The notes under the pieces: model-generated
The model's database searches: none
Told to the model about the DNA's origin: nothing
What the model saw: only the letters and a program-made list of their open reading frames with translations
Position numbers and translations under genes: made by a program
Shown here: piece after piece, positions 1-7,672 of the stretch
How positions within the stretch are numbered: the stretch's first letter is position 1
Layout of the letters: each line of letters begins with the position of its first letter
Assembly: GCA_036489445.1 (NCBI GenBank)
Contig: DASXFV010000031.1
Location: 1-64,000 of the forward strand
Direction of reading: 5' to 3'
Source of the DNA: DAIDKA01 sp036489445
GTDB taxonomy: Bacteria; Pseudomonadota; Gammaproteobacteria; Steroidobacterales; Steroidobacteraceae
DNA length: 64,000 nucleotides

Positions 1-14
1 TGTCCCAAACTTTG

Positions 15-39
15 AGGGGTCAAGGTATTCTTGACCCCT
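15..39. repeat. Perfect 10-bp inverted repeat (hairpin)
   Basis: AGGGGTCAAG at 15-24 and its exact reverse complement at 30-39 flank a 5-nt loop. The right arm runs directly into an 11-bp tandem repeat. There is no T-tract, so it is not a clear terminator. It loosely resembles the GGGGTCA-type palindromes of dispersed REP elements, but no second copy was noticed in this window, so that link is a guess. Confidence 0.55.
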
Positions 40-72
40 ATATGACCCCTATATGACCCCTATATGACCCCT
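32..72. repeat. 11-bp tandem repeat, about 3.7 copies
   Basis: The unit TGACCCCTATA occurs at 32-42, 43-53 and 54-64 without mismatch, followed by a partial copy TGACCCCT at 65-72. The array overlaps the right arm of the hairpin at 15-39 and ends about 23 bp before the first possible dusA start. A period of one helical turn would suit a binding-site array, but slipped-strand expansion of the hairpin arm is equally possible. Confidence 0.85.
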
Positions 73-95
73 TTGCAAACGCTAAACTCCCCGGA

Positions 96-1178
96 ATGCC
101 CATAAATCCCGCAGAAACGCCTGGGTCGGAAATGCCTATAAACGTAGGCGTTTCCGCCGATTCTTCCCGAGAAAAGCTCGATCGCCGAATCTCAGTCGCT
201 CCCATGATGGATTGGACGGACCGGCACTGCCGGTACTTTCTGCGCGGCTTCTCGCCTGACGTTCTGCTCTACACCGAGATGATCACGGCGGCCGCGATTC
301 TGCGCGGCAATCGCGAACGGTTGCTGGCCTACGATGCGGCCGAACACCCGGTGGCGCTGCAGCTGGGGGGCAGTGAGCCGGCAGACGTGGCGAGCGCTGC
401 GCGGATCGGCGCGCAGTTCGGCTACGCCGAGATCAATCTGAACTGCGGCTGTCCCAGTGACCGCGTGCACAGTGGCGCCTTTGGCGCCTGCCTGATGTTG
501 GAACCGAAGCGGGTGGCCGACTGTGTGGCGGCCATGAGTGCGGTGGTCAGCATCCCCGTCACCGTCAAGATGCGCATTGGCGTGGTGGTGGGACACGGTG
601 CCGCCGCGCGCACAGCAATCGCCCAGTACACGGATGCGGATCGCGATGCCTTGATGGACTTTGTGGCGCAGGTGCACGCGGCAGGCGCTGCGGCAGTCAT
701 CGTGCATGCCCGCAAGGCGGTGCTGGGCGGACTGTCGCCGAAGGAGAACCGGGAAGTTCCACCGCTGCGCTACGAGGTGGTGAAGATGGTGAAGGAGCGG
801 TACCCCGGATTGCCCGTGATCCTCAACGGCGGCCTGCGACAGACGAGCACGGTGCGCGAGGCCCTCTCCTGGTGCGATGGGGTGATGCTGGGTCGCGAGG
901 CCTATCACCGTCCGTGGCTGCTGGTGGAACTGCACGCGGCGCTCGGTGGCACCGGCGCGCCGCCGGAGCGGGCGGCGCTGCTCGAGCGGATGGCGGACTA
1001 CGCCGCCCGGGAACTGGCACAGGGCGAGCGCCTGCCCAGCATCACCCGTCACATGCTCGGGCTGTACGCCGGGGAGCCCGGCGCCCGCGAATATCGCCGC
1101 CTGCTCAGCGTCGGGGCACGGGAGCCGGACGCCGGACCGGATCTGCTGCGCCGGGCTGCCCCGAGCCCCGCATCCTGA
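96..1178 (+). CDS. dusA: tRNA-dihydrouridine(20/20a) synthase DusA
   Basis: FMN-dependent enzyme that reduces uridine in the D-loop of tRNA, using NADPH in the cytosol. The TIM-barrel start APMMDWTDRHCRYFLR and the segments ALQLGGS, NLNCGCPSDRV, FGACLM (holding the catalytic Cys) and HARKAVLGGLSPKENR are DusA hallmarks and separate it from DusB and DusC. Its 360 residues slightly exceed the usual 330-345, partly because a segment after VTVKMRIG is about 12 residues longer than I expect. ATG codons at 96 and 132 sit in similar contexts (both followed by codons for Pro-Ile-Asn), neither with a strong Shine-Dalgarno, so the protein may start at 132. It is monocistronic; the next gene begins 116 bp downstream. 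Confidence 0.93.
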   Translation: MPINPAETPGSEMPINVGVSADSSREKLDRRISVAPMMDWTDRHCRYFLRGFSPDVLLYTEMITAAAILRGNRERLLAYDAAEHPVALQLGGSEPADVASAARIGAQFGYAEINLNCGCPSDRVHSGAFGACLMLEPKRVADCVAAMSAVVSIPVTVKMRIGVVVGHGAAARTAIAQYTDADRDALMDFVAQVHAAGAAAVIVHARKAVLGGLSPKENREVPPLRYEVVKMVKERYPGLPVILNGGLRQTSTVREALSWCDGVMLGREAYHRPWLLVELHAALGGTGAPPERAALLERMADYAARELAQGERLPSITRHMLGLYAGEPGAREYRRLLSVGAREPDAGPDLLRRAAPSPAS

Positions 1179-1294
1179 GGCGGTCCGTGCCCGTGAGCGG
1201 CAAAGTAGCGGTAGCACCGCAGTTGCGTATAATCGCGGCCATCGGTGCCGCAGCGTTATGACATCTATGGCACGGCTCTACGTCTAATCGGTGC

Positions 1295-2197
1295 ATGGGA
1301 AAAGATATCGAGCTGGCCATCCTTTTCGCTGACGTCGTGGGTTCTACACGGCTCTATGAGCTGATGGGCGACCTGCGGGCCCGTGACATGGTGGCCATTT
1401 GCATCGACGTTATGCGAACTGCGACGGAGCAGCACCAGGGCACCGTCATCAAGACCATGGGCGATGAGATCATGGCGACCTTCGCGGACGCCGATCAGGC
1501 CCTCAATGCCGCCTCCCAGATGCAGCAGCAGATCTCGCGCCATTCCCAATTGAAGGTGGAGGGCCAGCCGGTCGCGTTGCGCATCGGTTGCCACTACGGT
1601 CCGGTGGTGCTGGAAAACCGGGACGTGTTTGGCTCGACCGTGCATACGGCCAACCGCATGACCAGCCAGGCCAAGGCCATGCAGATCATGACGACGGCCG
1701 CGGTGGTCGAGCGCCTTGCGCCGCAGTGGCGGGCGGCGGTGCGGCAGGTTGATGTCGCAACACTCAAGGGCCAGGGCAATGAGGTGGTGCTCTACGAGGT
1801 GCTCTGGCAGACCGAGGACGTGACCAGCATGGTGCCGGCCATCGGCATGAGCAACAGCACCTTGCCGCACCTGCGCCTGCGATTGCAGTTCCAGGAGCGG
1901 GAAATCGTTCTGGATGAGCGCCATCCTGCGGTGGCGATCGGCCGGGCGGAAGACAATGACGTTATCGTCAAGGGCAACCTGATCTCCCGGCTCCACGCCC
2001 GCATCGAAATGAACCGCCACAAGTTCGTACTCGTCGACCAGAGCACCAATGGCACCTTTGTGCAGTCCCACGAGGGCGATGAGGCCTTCGTGCGCCGCGA
2101 CAGCGTGCAGATCAAGGGCAAGGGGATGATCGGACTAGGCAAGTTGCCCGACCAGGACTCCCCACAGACCATCCGCTTCGTGTGCGAAGAGGACTAG
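1295..2197 (+). CDS. Class III nucleotidyl cyclase with C-terminal FHA domain
   Basis: Soluble two-domain signalling protein of 300 residues. Residues 5-170 form a class III cyclase domain. Metal-binding Asp13 lies in FADVVGST and Asp57 in TMGDEIMATF; Lys53 and Asp110 are the ATP-type base-specifying pair. In the VNxAxR motif, which supplies the transition-state Asn and Arg, the sequence reads VHTANR, so the Asn is replaced by His117 while Arg121 stays. Residues 205-290 are an FHA phosphothreonine-binding domain with GRAEDND, SRLHARIE and DQSTNGT. No transmembrane segment is visible. The domain make-up suggests cAMP synthesis gated by binding a phosphoprotein, but activity is uncertain given the Asn-to-His change. 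The gene overlaps pckG tail to tail by 4 bp. Confidence 0.88.
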   Translation: MGKDIELAILFADVVGSTRLYELMGDLRARDMVAICIDVMRTATEQHQGTVIKTMGDEIMATFADADQALNAASQMQQQISRHSQLKVEGQPVALRIGCHYGPVVLENRDVFGSTVHTANRMTSQAKAMQIMTTAAVVERLAPQWRAAVRQVDVATLKGQGNEVVLYEVLWQTEDVTSMVPAIGMSNSTLPHLRLRLQFQEREIVLDERHPAVAIGRAEDNDVIVKGNLISRLHARIEMNRHKFVLVDQSTNGTFVQSHEGDEAFVRRDSVQIKGKGMIGLGKLPDQDSPQTIRFVCEED

Positions 2198-3966
2198 TCC
2201 AGCCCCTTCTCCAACACATCCAGGTTCTGCACCAGGGCCGCTGGCAGGCGTGAGCCGTACCGCCCCAGGTACTTGCGAAACTCTTCGACCTCGTGGCGCC
2301 ACTGCGTCGGGTCCACCCGCAGCAGTTCGTTGAGCGCCTCGGGTTTCAGATCCAGTCCCTGCACATGCAGATCCTGCGGATGCGGCAACGACCCGATGGC
2401 GCTGTCTTGGGCGCCGACCGTTCCGGCCACGCGCTCCAGCATCCAGGCGAGCACGCGCAGGTTCTCGCCATAGCCCGGCCACAGGAACTTGCCCTGCTCG
2501 TCGCGGCGGAACCAGTTCACGTGGAAGATCTTGGGTGGATTCTTGAGCTTGGCGCCGACGTTCAGCCAATGCTGCCAGTAGTCCGCATAGTTGTAGCCGC
2601 AGAACGGCTGCATGGCCATGGGATCACGGCGCACGACGCCCACCTGGCCGGTGGCCGCGGCGGTGGTTTCCGAGGCCACCGAGGCACCGACCAGCACACC
2701 ATGCGCCCAGTCTCGGGCCTGGTACACCAGCGGGGCCAGGGTGCGGCGACGGCCGCCAAACACGATGGCGGTGATGGGCACGCCCTTGGCGTCCTCGGCG
2801 TGCGGGGAGTAGGCCGGATTGTTGCGCGCGGCAACGGTGAAGCGTGAATTCGGATGCGCCGCGGGTCCTTTGGCCTTTTCATAGGGACGACCCTGCCAGT
2901 CGGTCACCGGGGTGCCCTCCTTCAGACCTTCCCACCACGGCTGGTTGTCTGCCGTGAGCGCCACGTTGGTGAACAAGGTGTCGTGGCGAATCATGTCGTA
3001 GGCGTTGCGATTGGTTTCCGGATTGGTGCCGGGCGCGACGCCAAAGTAGCCGGCTTCGGGATTGATGGCCCACAGCCGGCCGTCGGGTCCGGGATGCAGC
3101 CAGGCGATGTCATCGCCCACCGTGAAGACTTTCCAGCCGGGCATGGATTCCGGCGGAATCAGCATCGCCAGATTGGTTTTGCCGCAGGCAGAAGGGAAGG
3201 CCGCTGCGATGTAATGCGTCTCCCCCTTGGGGCTCTGCAGTCCCACGATGAGCATGTGCTCGGCCAGCCAGCCTTCCGTGCGGGCCTGGTAGCTGGCGAT
3301 GCGCAGCGCATGGCACTTCTTGCCCAGCAGTGCATTGCCGCCGTATCCGGAGCCGAAGCTCTCGATGAGCAGTTCCTCGGGGTAATGGATGATGAACCGA
3401 CGGTTTGGATCCAGTTCGCCAGCGGAGTGCAGACCCTTGACGAACTTGCCGGTGCGGGAGATGAGTTCCAGCGCCGGGCGGCCCATGCGGGTCATGACCT
3501 GCATGTTCAGCACCACATACGCGCTGTCGGTGATCTCAACCCCATAGCGCGACAGCGGGGAGTCCAGCGGTCCCATGCAGTACGGGACCACGTACAGCGT
3601 GCGACCCTTCATGCAGCCGTCGAACAGCACGCGCATTTTCTCATGCGCATCGGCGGGCGACATCCAGTTGTTGTTCGGGCCGGCGTCTTCCTTGTTGCGG
3701 GTGCACACGAAGGTGAGATGCTCCACGCGCGCCACATCGGAAGGGTTGGAGCGGGCCAGATGGCAGCCGGGAAACTCCTTGCTGTTCAGCTGCGCCAGAT
3801 CCCCACTGGCCGTCAGCTGCTCCGTGAGCCGCGCGATTTCGTCCGGGGAGCCCTCGCACCAATAGATTGAAGCGGGCTGAGTCAGGTTGCGGACCGACTC
3901 CACCCAGGAAGTGACTTCCGGGCATAGTTTCGACAACGGGAGGATCGCGTGCGGAGCAGTGGCCAT
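2194..3966 (-). CDS. pckG: Phosphoenolpyruvate carboxykinase (GTP)
   Basis: Converts oxaloacetate plus GTP to phosphoenolpyruvate, CO2 and GDP, the entry step of gluconeogenesis; cytosolic. Its 590 residues are normal for the GTP-dependent family, which is unrelated in length and motifs to ATP-type PckA. The kinase P-loop FPSACGKTN with the family's reactive Cys lies near residues 257-265. YGGNALLGKKCHALRIASY near 208 and FGGRRRTLAPLV near 400 are further signatures. AAGGA lies about 9 nt before the ATG on the minus strand. It is transcribed divergently from yoaA across a 267-bp gap and ends in a 4-bp convergent overlap with the cyclase gene. Confidence 0.97.
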   Translation of the reverse strand: MATAPHAILPLSKLCPEVTSWVESVRNLTQPASIYWCEGSPDEIARLTEQLTASGDLAQLNSKEFPGCHLARSNPSDVARVEHLTFVCTRNKEDAGPNNNWMSPADAHEKMRVLFDGCMKGRTLYVVPYCMGPLDSPLSRYGVEITDSAYVVLNMQVMTRMGRPALELISRTGKFVKGLHSAGELDPNRRFIIHYPEELLIESFGSGYGGNALLGKKCHALRIASYQARTEGWLAEHMLIVGLQSPKGETHYIAAAFPSACGKTNLAMLIPPESMPGWKVFTVGDDIAWLHPGPDGRLWAINPEAGYFGVAPGTNPETNRNAYDMIRHDTLFTNVALTADNQPWWEGLKEGTPVTDWQGRPYEKAKGPAAHPNSRFTVAARNNPAYSPHAEDAKGVPITAIVFGGRRRTLAPLVYQARDWAHGVLVGASVASETTAAATGQVGVVRRDPMAMQPFCGYNYADYWQHWLNVGAKLKNPPKIFHVNWFRRDEQGKFLWPGYGENLRVLAWMLERVAGTVGAQDSAIGSLPHPQDLHVQGLDLKPEALNELLRVDPTQWRHEVEEFRKYLGRYGSRLPAALVQNLDVLEKGLD

Positions 3967-4087
3967 GCGTTTCAGTCCTTATGAAGTCACGTGTTGAATG
4001 CACCGCCGCGGCCTGGCCGCAGCGGTTTGCCAAGTCTTACGGCATACGGGAATTGGCCGGCGGTGCGGGAAATCCATTAATCTTTCA

Positions 4088-4093
4088 ATTATA
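4088..4093 (-). promoter_or_regulatory. Candidate -10 element for pckG
   Basis: The 267-bp gap between divergent pckG and yoaA holds a perfect TATAAT on the minus strand, inside an AT-rich stretch unusual for this DNA. It lies about 120 nt before the pckG start. No good -35 hexamer sits 16-18 nt upstream, so the promoter may need an activator or may not be real. A weak plus-strand pair for yoaA (TTGCCG at 4180-4185, CATAAC at 4203-4208, 17-nt spacer) is also visible. Confidence 0.35.
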
Positions 4094-4233
4094 TAAGCGG
4101 CCGGCGGGGATCCGTAGCGCGACGATGACCGCGGGTGGTTGTCAGTCATCGCCGGTACGACCCGGCAATCATGCAACTTTTGCCGAGCAAGTGCAGCATC
4201 GGCATAACCATTCTGTAATGTTGTCCGGAAGGC

Positions 4234-6192
4234 TTGGTGCAAGAATCTGATTTAGAAGGAATTTTTGATGCTGGTGGCAGTCTTGCCAGGGCGTTGAAAG
4301 GCTTTGTGCCACGCCGTCAGCAGCGGCACATGGCCGAGCGGGTGGCCACTGCGCTGGCCGAGCGGCGGATGCTGGTGATCGAGGCGGGCACCGGCACCGG
4401 GAAAACCTTTGGCTACCTGGTTCCGGTGCTGCTGTCCGGCCTGCGGGTGCTGGTGTCCACGGGTACCCGCACCTTGCAGGACCAGCTGTACGAGAAGGAC
4501 CTGCCGCTGCTCGGCGGGGCGCTCGGGATGCCGGTGGATGTCGCGGTCCTCAAGGGCCGCGGCAATTATCTGTGCGTGCACCGCCTGGGTCAGGTGCAGC
4601 TCCAGCAGGCCCTGCGCGGGAGTGCACTGCTGGCGCAGCCCGCCACGGACCTGTTTGACCGCATCCTGAATTGGGCGACCCGCACCGCCACCGGGGATCT
4701 GTCGGAGATCCCGGACTTCGCCGACTCGCATCCGTTGTGGCCGCAGATCACCTCCACCCGCGACAACTGTCTGGGCCCGCGCTGCCCGGAGTACGCACGC
4801 TGCCACCTGGTGCAGGCACGGCGCGAAGCGCTGGAGGCGCAGGTGGTCATCGTGAACCACCATCTGCTGCTGGCGGATCTGACGCTGAAGGAAGACGGCT
4901 TCGGGGATGTGCTGGGAACCGCGGATGCCGTGGTGATCGATGAGGCGCATCAGCTGCCGGACCTTGCCATGCAGTTCTTCGGCGCGAGTTGCAGCGCCCG
5001 TGGACTGACCCAGGTGCTCAACGCCGTGCGGGCCGAGGGCACGGCGCCGGAGACCGGGCTGAAGTTCGCGTTGAGCGCCGTCGATGAGAGTCTCGACGCG
5101 CTCAGTGATGCGCTGCCCGCGCGTCCCGGCCGGACCCCCTGGGAGGAGTGCCCGCCGCAACTCACCGAGCGCACCCGGGACCTGGCGCACACCCTGTCCG
5201 CACTGGCTGGCGAGTTGGAAGCCCTGCCCGAGGACAGCATCGCCAAGGGCCTGATGGGACGCGTGACGGAGATGGCGGCGCAGCTCACGCGCATCGCGCA
5301 GGTCCAGGAGATCGAGGGCGCGCGCTCCGCGGAGCGCACCCCGCGCGGGTTTGTCCTGCACCTGCTGCCCTTCGAAGTCGCCAACCGGTTCCAGGCTCAG
5401 GTGCGGGCGCGACGCAGTGCCTGGATCTTCACGTCTGCCACGCTGTCAGTCGGGGAGGATTTCAGCCACTTCACCTCCCGGCTGGGGCTGGAGGAGGCCG
5501 AGACCGTGCGCATTCCCAGTCCCTTCGACTTTGAACGTCAAAGTCTGCTGTGGCTGCCGGAAGGCCTGCCGGAGCCCGCGGACCCGGATTTCGTGGGTGC
5601 CATGCTGGATGCCAGTGTGCCGCTGATCGATGCGGCACGCGGCGGCGCCTTCATATTGTTCACCAGTCATCGCGCCTTGTCCGAGGCGGCCATGCGCCTG
5701 CGCGCCCTGTGGAGCGCATCCGGCAAACGCTATCGGCTCTTCGTGCAAGGCGAAGCGCCGCGCGAGCAGTTGCTGCGTGGCTTTCGCGAGGACGGCAATG
5801 CGGTGCTGCTGGGTACCGCCAGTTTCTGGGAGGGCGTGGATGTGAAAGGCACGGCCTTGCGGCTGGTCATCATCGAGAAGCTGCCCTTTGCCTCGCCGGA
5901 TGATCCCATCGTCAAGGCGCGCGTGGAACATATCCAGCGCCAGGGCGGCAATCCCTTCAAGGACTATCAACTGCAGGAAGCCGCCCTGACCCTGCGCCAG
6001 GGAGTCGGTCGCCTGATCCGCAGCGAAGTGGACTATGGCGTGGTGATGATCGCGGATCGCAGGCTGCGGACCCGACCCTATGGCCGCACCCTGCTGGCCG
6101 CATTGCCGCCGATGCGACGCGCAGGTTCCCTGCAAGAGGTAGCGCAGTTTCTGGCGCGCCACTCGCCACGGGCGACCGAGGCGCTGTCTTGA
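4234..6192 (+). CDS. yoaA: ATP-dependent DNA helicase, DinG/YoaA family
   Basis: XPD-like superfamily 2 helicase of 652 residues that unwinds DNA in the 5'-3' direction during repair. Walker A AGTGTGKT is at 51-58 and the DEAH box at 236-239. Four cysteines at 114, 179, 184 and 190 fit the iron-sulfur cluster of the family. LGTASFWEGVDVKG and QGVGRLIRS are the late helicase motifs. The length and the adjacent tsaB match enterobacterial yoaA rather than the longer dinG. There is no in-frame ATG: an upstream stop at 4216 leaves TTG at 4234 or GTG at 4237, with a GGAAGG just before. Its stop overlaps the tsaB start by 4 bp. Confidence 0.92.
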   Translation: MVQESDLEGIFDAGGSLARALKGFVPRRQQRHMAERVATALAERRMLVIEAGTGTGKTFGYLVPVLLSGLRVLVSTGTRTLQDQLYEKDLPLLGGALGMPVDVAVLKGRGNYLCVHRLGQVQLQQALRGSALLAQPATDLFDRILNWATRTATGDLSEIPDFADSHPLWPQITSTRDNCLGPRCPEYARCHLVQARREALEAQVVIVNHHLLLADLTLKEDGFGDVLGTADAVVIDEAHQLPDLAMQFFGASCSARGLTQVLNAVRAEGTAPETGLKFALSAVDESLDALSDALPARPGRTPWEECPPQLTERTRDLAHTLSALAGELEALPEDSIAKGLMGRVTEMAAQLTRIAQVQEIEGARSAERTPRGFVLHLLPFEVANRFQAQVRARRSAWIFTSATLSVGEDFSHFTSRLGLEEAETVRIPSPFDFERQSLLWLPEGLPEPADPDFVGAMLDASVPLIDAARGGAFILFTSHRALSEAAMRLRALWSASGKRYRLFVQGEAPREQLLRGFREDGNAVLLGTASFWEGVDVKGTALRLVIIEKLPFASPDDPIVKARVEHIQRQGGNPFKDYQLQEAALTLRQGVGRLIRSEVDYGVVMIADRRLRTRPYGRTLLAALPPMRRAGSLQEVAQFLARHSPRATEALS

Positions 6193-6878
6193 AGATCCTG
6201 GCGCTGGATACCGCCACCGAGGTCTGTTCCGTCGCGCTGCTGCTGCAGGAGGATCTGCTGGTGCGCGAACTGCCGCCGGGTACCGGGCACTCCGCGCACA
6301 TCCTATCCTTGGTGCAGGCCGTGCTCGCCGAGGCGGACCTGGCGCTCACGGACCTCGACTGCATCGCCTTCGGCCGCGGCCCGGGGGGCTTCACCGGCGT
6401 GCGGCTGGCCGCCAGTGTGACCCAGGGCCTGGCCTACGGGGCGGGGCTGGCGGTGATCCCGGTGTCGGACCTGCTGGCGGTTGCCCAGCAGGCACTGGAT
6501 CTGGCGCCCCGCGCCCGCAGCGTCCTGGTCTGCAACGATGCGCGGATGCAGGAGGTGTACTGGACCTGTGCCACCCGTGGACCTGGGGGCCTGGCCACTC
6601 CTGCAGGACCCGAGCAGGTGGGGCCCCCGAGCAGTGTGCTGCTACCCCCCGGATTGCCCGACCCGGTGTTGGGGGCGGGCCGCGGTTTTGGGGTGTGGGC
6701 CACGCTCCAGGGGCGCCTGGGTGCGCAGCTTTCCCAGGTGCAGCCGGAACTGCTGCCCCGGGCACGCGAAATCGCGCGGCTGGCAGCACCGCTGTGGGCG
6801 GCGGGGCACGGGCTCACACCGGAGCAGGCGCAGCCCGTGTATCTTCGGGATAACGTCGCCAAGCCGTCACGGCAATGA
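6189..6878 (+). CDS. tsaB: tRNA threonylcarbamoyladenosine biosynthesis protein TsaB
   Basis: Partner of TsaD and TsaE in transferring threonylcarbamoyl to A37 of ANN-decoding tRNAs. It is an ASKHA-fold scaffold without its own catalytic metal site. The start KILALDTATEVCSVALL and the loop GRGPGGFTGVRL near residue 60 are diagnostic, and 229 residues is the standard length. It begins with TTG, overlapping the yoaA stop by 4 bp, so the two are translationally coupled. yoaA-tsaB linkage also occurs in enterobacteria. Downstream come only a 73-bp gap and phoB. Confidence 0.93.
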   Translation: MKILALDTATEVCSVALLLQEDLLVRELPPGTGHSAHILSLVQAVLAEADLALTDLDCIAFGRGPGGFTGVRLAASVTQGLAYGAGLAVIPVSDLLAVAQQALDLAPRARSVLVCNDARMQEVYWTCATRGPGGLATPAGPEQVGPPSSVLLPPGLPDPVLGAGRGFGVWATLQGRLGAQLSQVQPELLPRAREIARLAAPLWAAGHGLTPEQAQPVYLRDNVAKPSRQ

Positions 6879-6891
6879 CACATAGTGCAGA

Positions 6892-6909
6892 ACGTCATGA
6901 TTCTGCAAT
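6892..6909 (+). promoter_or_regulatory. Candidate PhoB box upstream of phoB
   Basis: ACGTCAT, four bases, then CTGCAAT match the two CTGTCAT half-sites at 10 of 14 positions with the correct 11-bp period. It lies 43 bp before the phoB start, where autoregulation is expected. No additional phased half-site is present, so it is weaker than the boxes before pstS. Confidence 0.45.
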
Positions 6910-6951
6910 GAACGGGCCTCGTAATACGCGCGTCAAGTCACCACAAAGCCC

Positions 6952-7650
6952 ATGCCAGCCAAACAAGTACTGATCGTTGAGGATGAGCGACCGATTCGCG
7001 AAATGATCGCCTTCGGTCTCAAGCGGGCGGGTTTCGAGGTTCGCGAGGCCGAAGATTGCCGGGCGGCCCGTGCCTTGCTGGCCGATCGCAGGCCCGACCT
7101 GGTCCTGGTGGACTGGATGTTGCCGGACATGAGCGGACTGGAACTGACCCGGGCGCTCAAGCGTGACCGCGAGACCCGCGAAGTCCCCATCATCATGCTC
7201 ACCGCGCGTTCTGAAGAAGGCGACAAGGTCGCAGGACTGGAAGGCGGCGCCGATGATTATGTGACCAAGCCGTTCTCTCCCCGGGAGCTGCTGGCCCGGA
7301 TCAATGCGGTGCTGCGCCGCGTCGCAGGACCCTCCGGGGAAGGGGAGCGCATTGATTTCGAGGGTCTGGCTCTGGACCAGGCCAGTCACCGCGTGCTGGT
7401 GGGCGAGATGACGGTGCCGTTGGGGCCCACTGAGTACCGGATGCTGGAGTTCTTCATGACCCACCCCGAGCGGGTGTATACCCGTGATCAGCTGCTCGAT
7501 CGCATCTGGGGTGGAAATGTGTACGTCGAGGAGCGGACCATTGATGTGCATATCCGGCGCCTGCGCAAGGCGCTCGAGGACTTCGGGTACGATCGGTTCA
7601 TCCAGACTGTGCGCGGTTCGGGGTATCGGTTCTCCGCCCGCACCGCCTGA
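6952..7650 (+). CDS. phoB: Phosphate regulon response regulator PhoB
   Basis: OmpR/PhoB-type transcription factor that binds Pho boxes when phosphorylated under phosphate limitation. Receiver domain residues 1-120 carry an acidic pocket (EDE at 10-12), phosphoacceptor Asp54 in VLVDWMLPDMSG, and the conserved Lys in VTKPFSP. The C-terminal winged helix, roughly 130-230, contains RTIDVHIRRLRKAL and ends VRGSGYRFS. The overall sequence and its partner phoR 22 bp downstream identify it as PhoB rather than another OmpR paralogue. Confidence 0.95.
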   Translation: MPAKQVLIVEDERPIREMIAFGLKRAGFEVREAEDCRAARALLADRRPDLVLVDWMLPDMSGLELTRALKRDRETREVPIIMLTARSEEGDKVAGLEGGADDYVTKPFSPRELLARINAVLRRVAGPSGEGERIDFEGLALDQASHRVLVGEMTVPLGPTEYRMLEFFMTHPERVYTRDQLLDRIWGGNVYVEERTIDVHIRRLRKALEDFGYDRFIQTVRGSGYRFSARTA

Positions 7651-7672
7651 CAGTTCGCAGGTGTAGCGCCGT

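Noticed and set aside
1..72. CRISPR-like repeat at the left edge
   Set aside because: Units are 11 bp and directly adjacent, without spacers.
2854..3870. Long plus-strand frame inside pckG
   Set aside because: pckG is well supported over the whole stretch; the frame is a third-position GC artefact.
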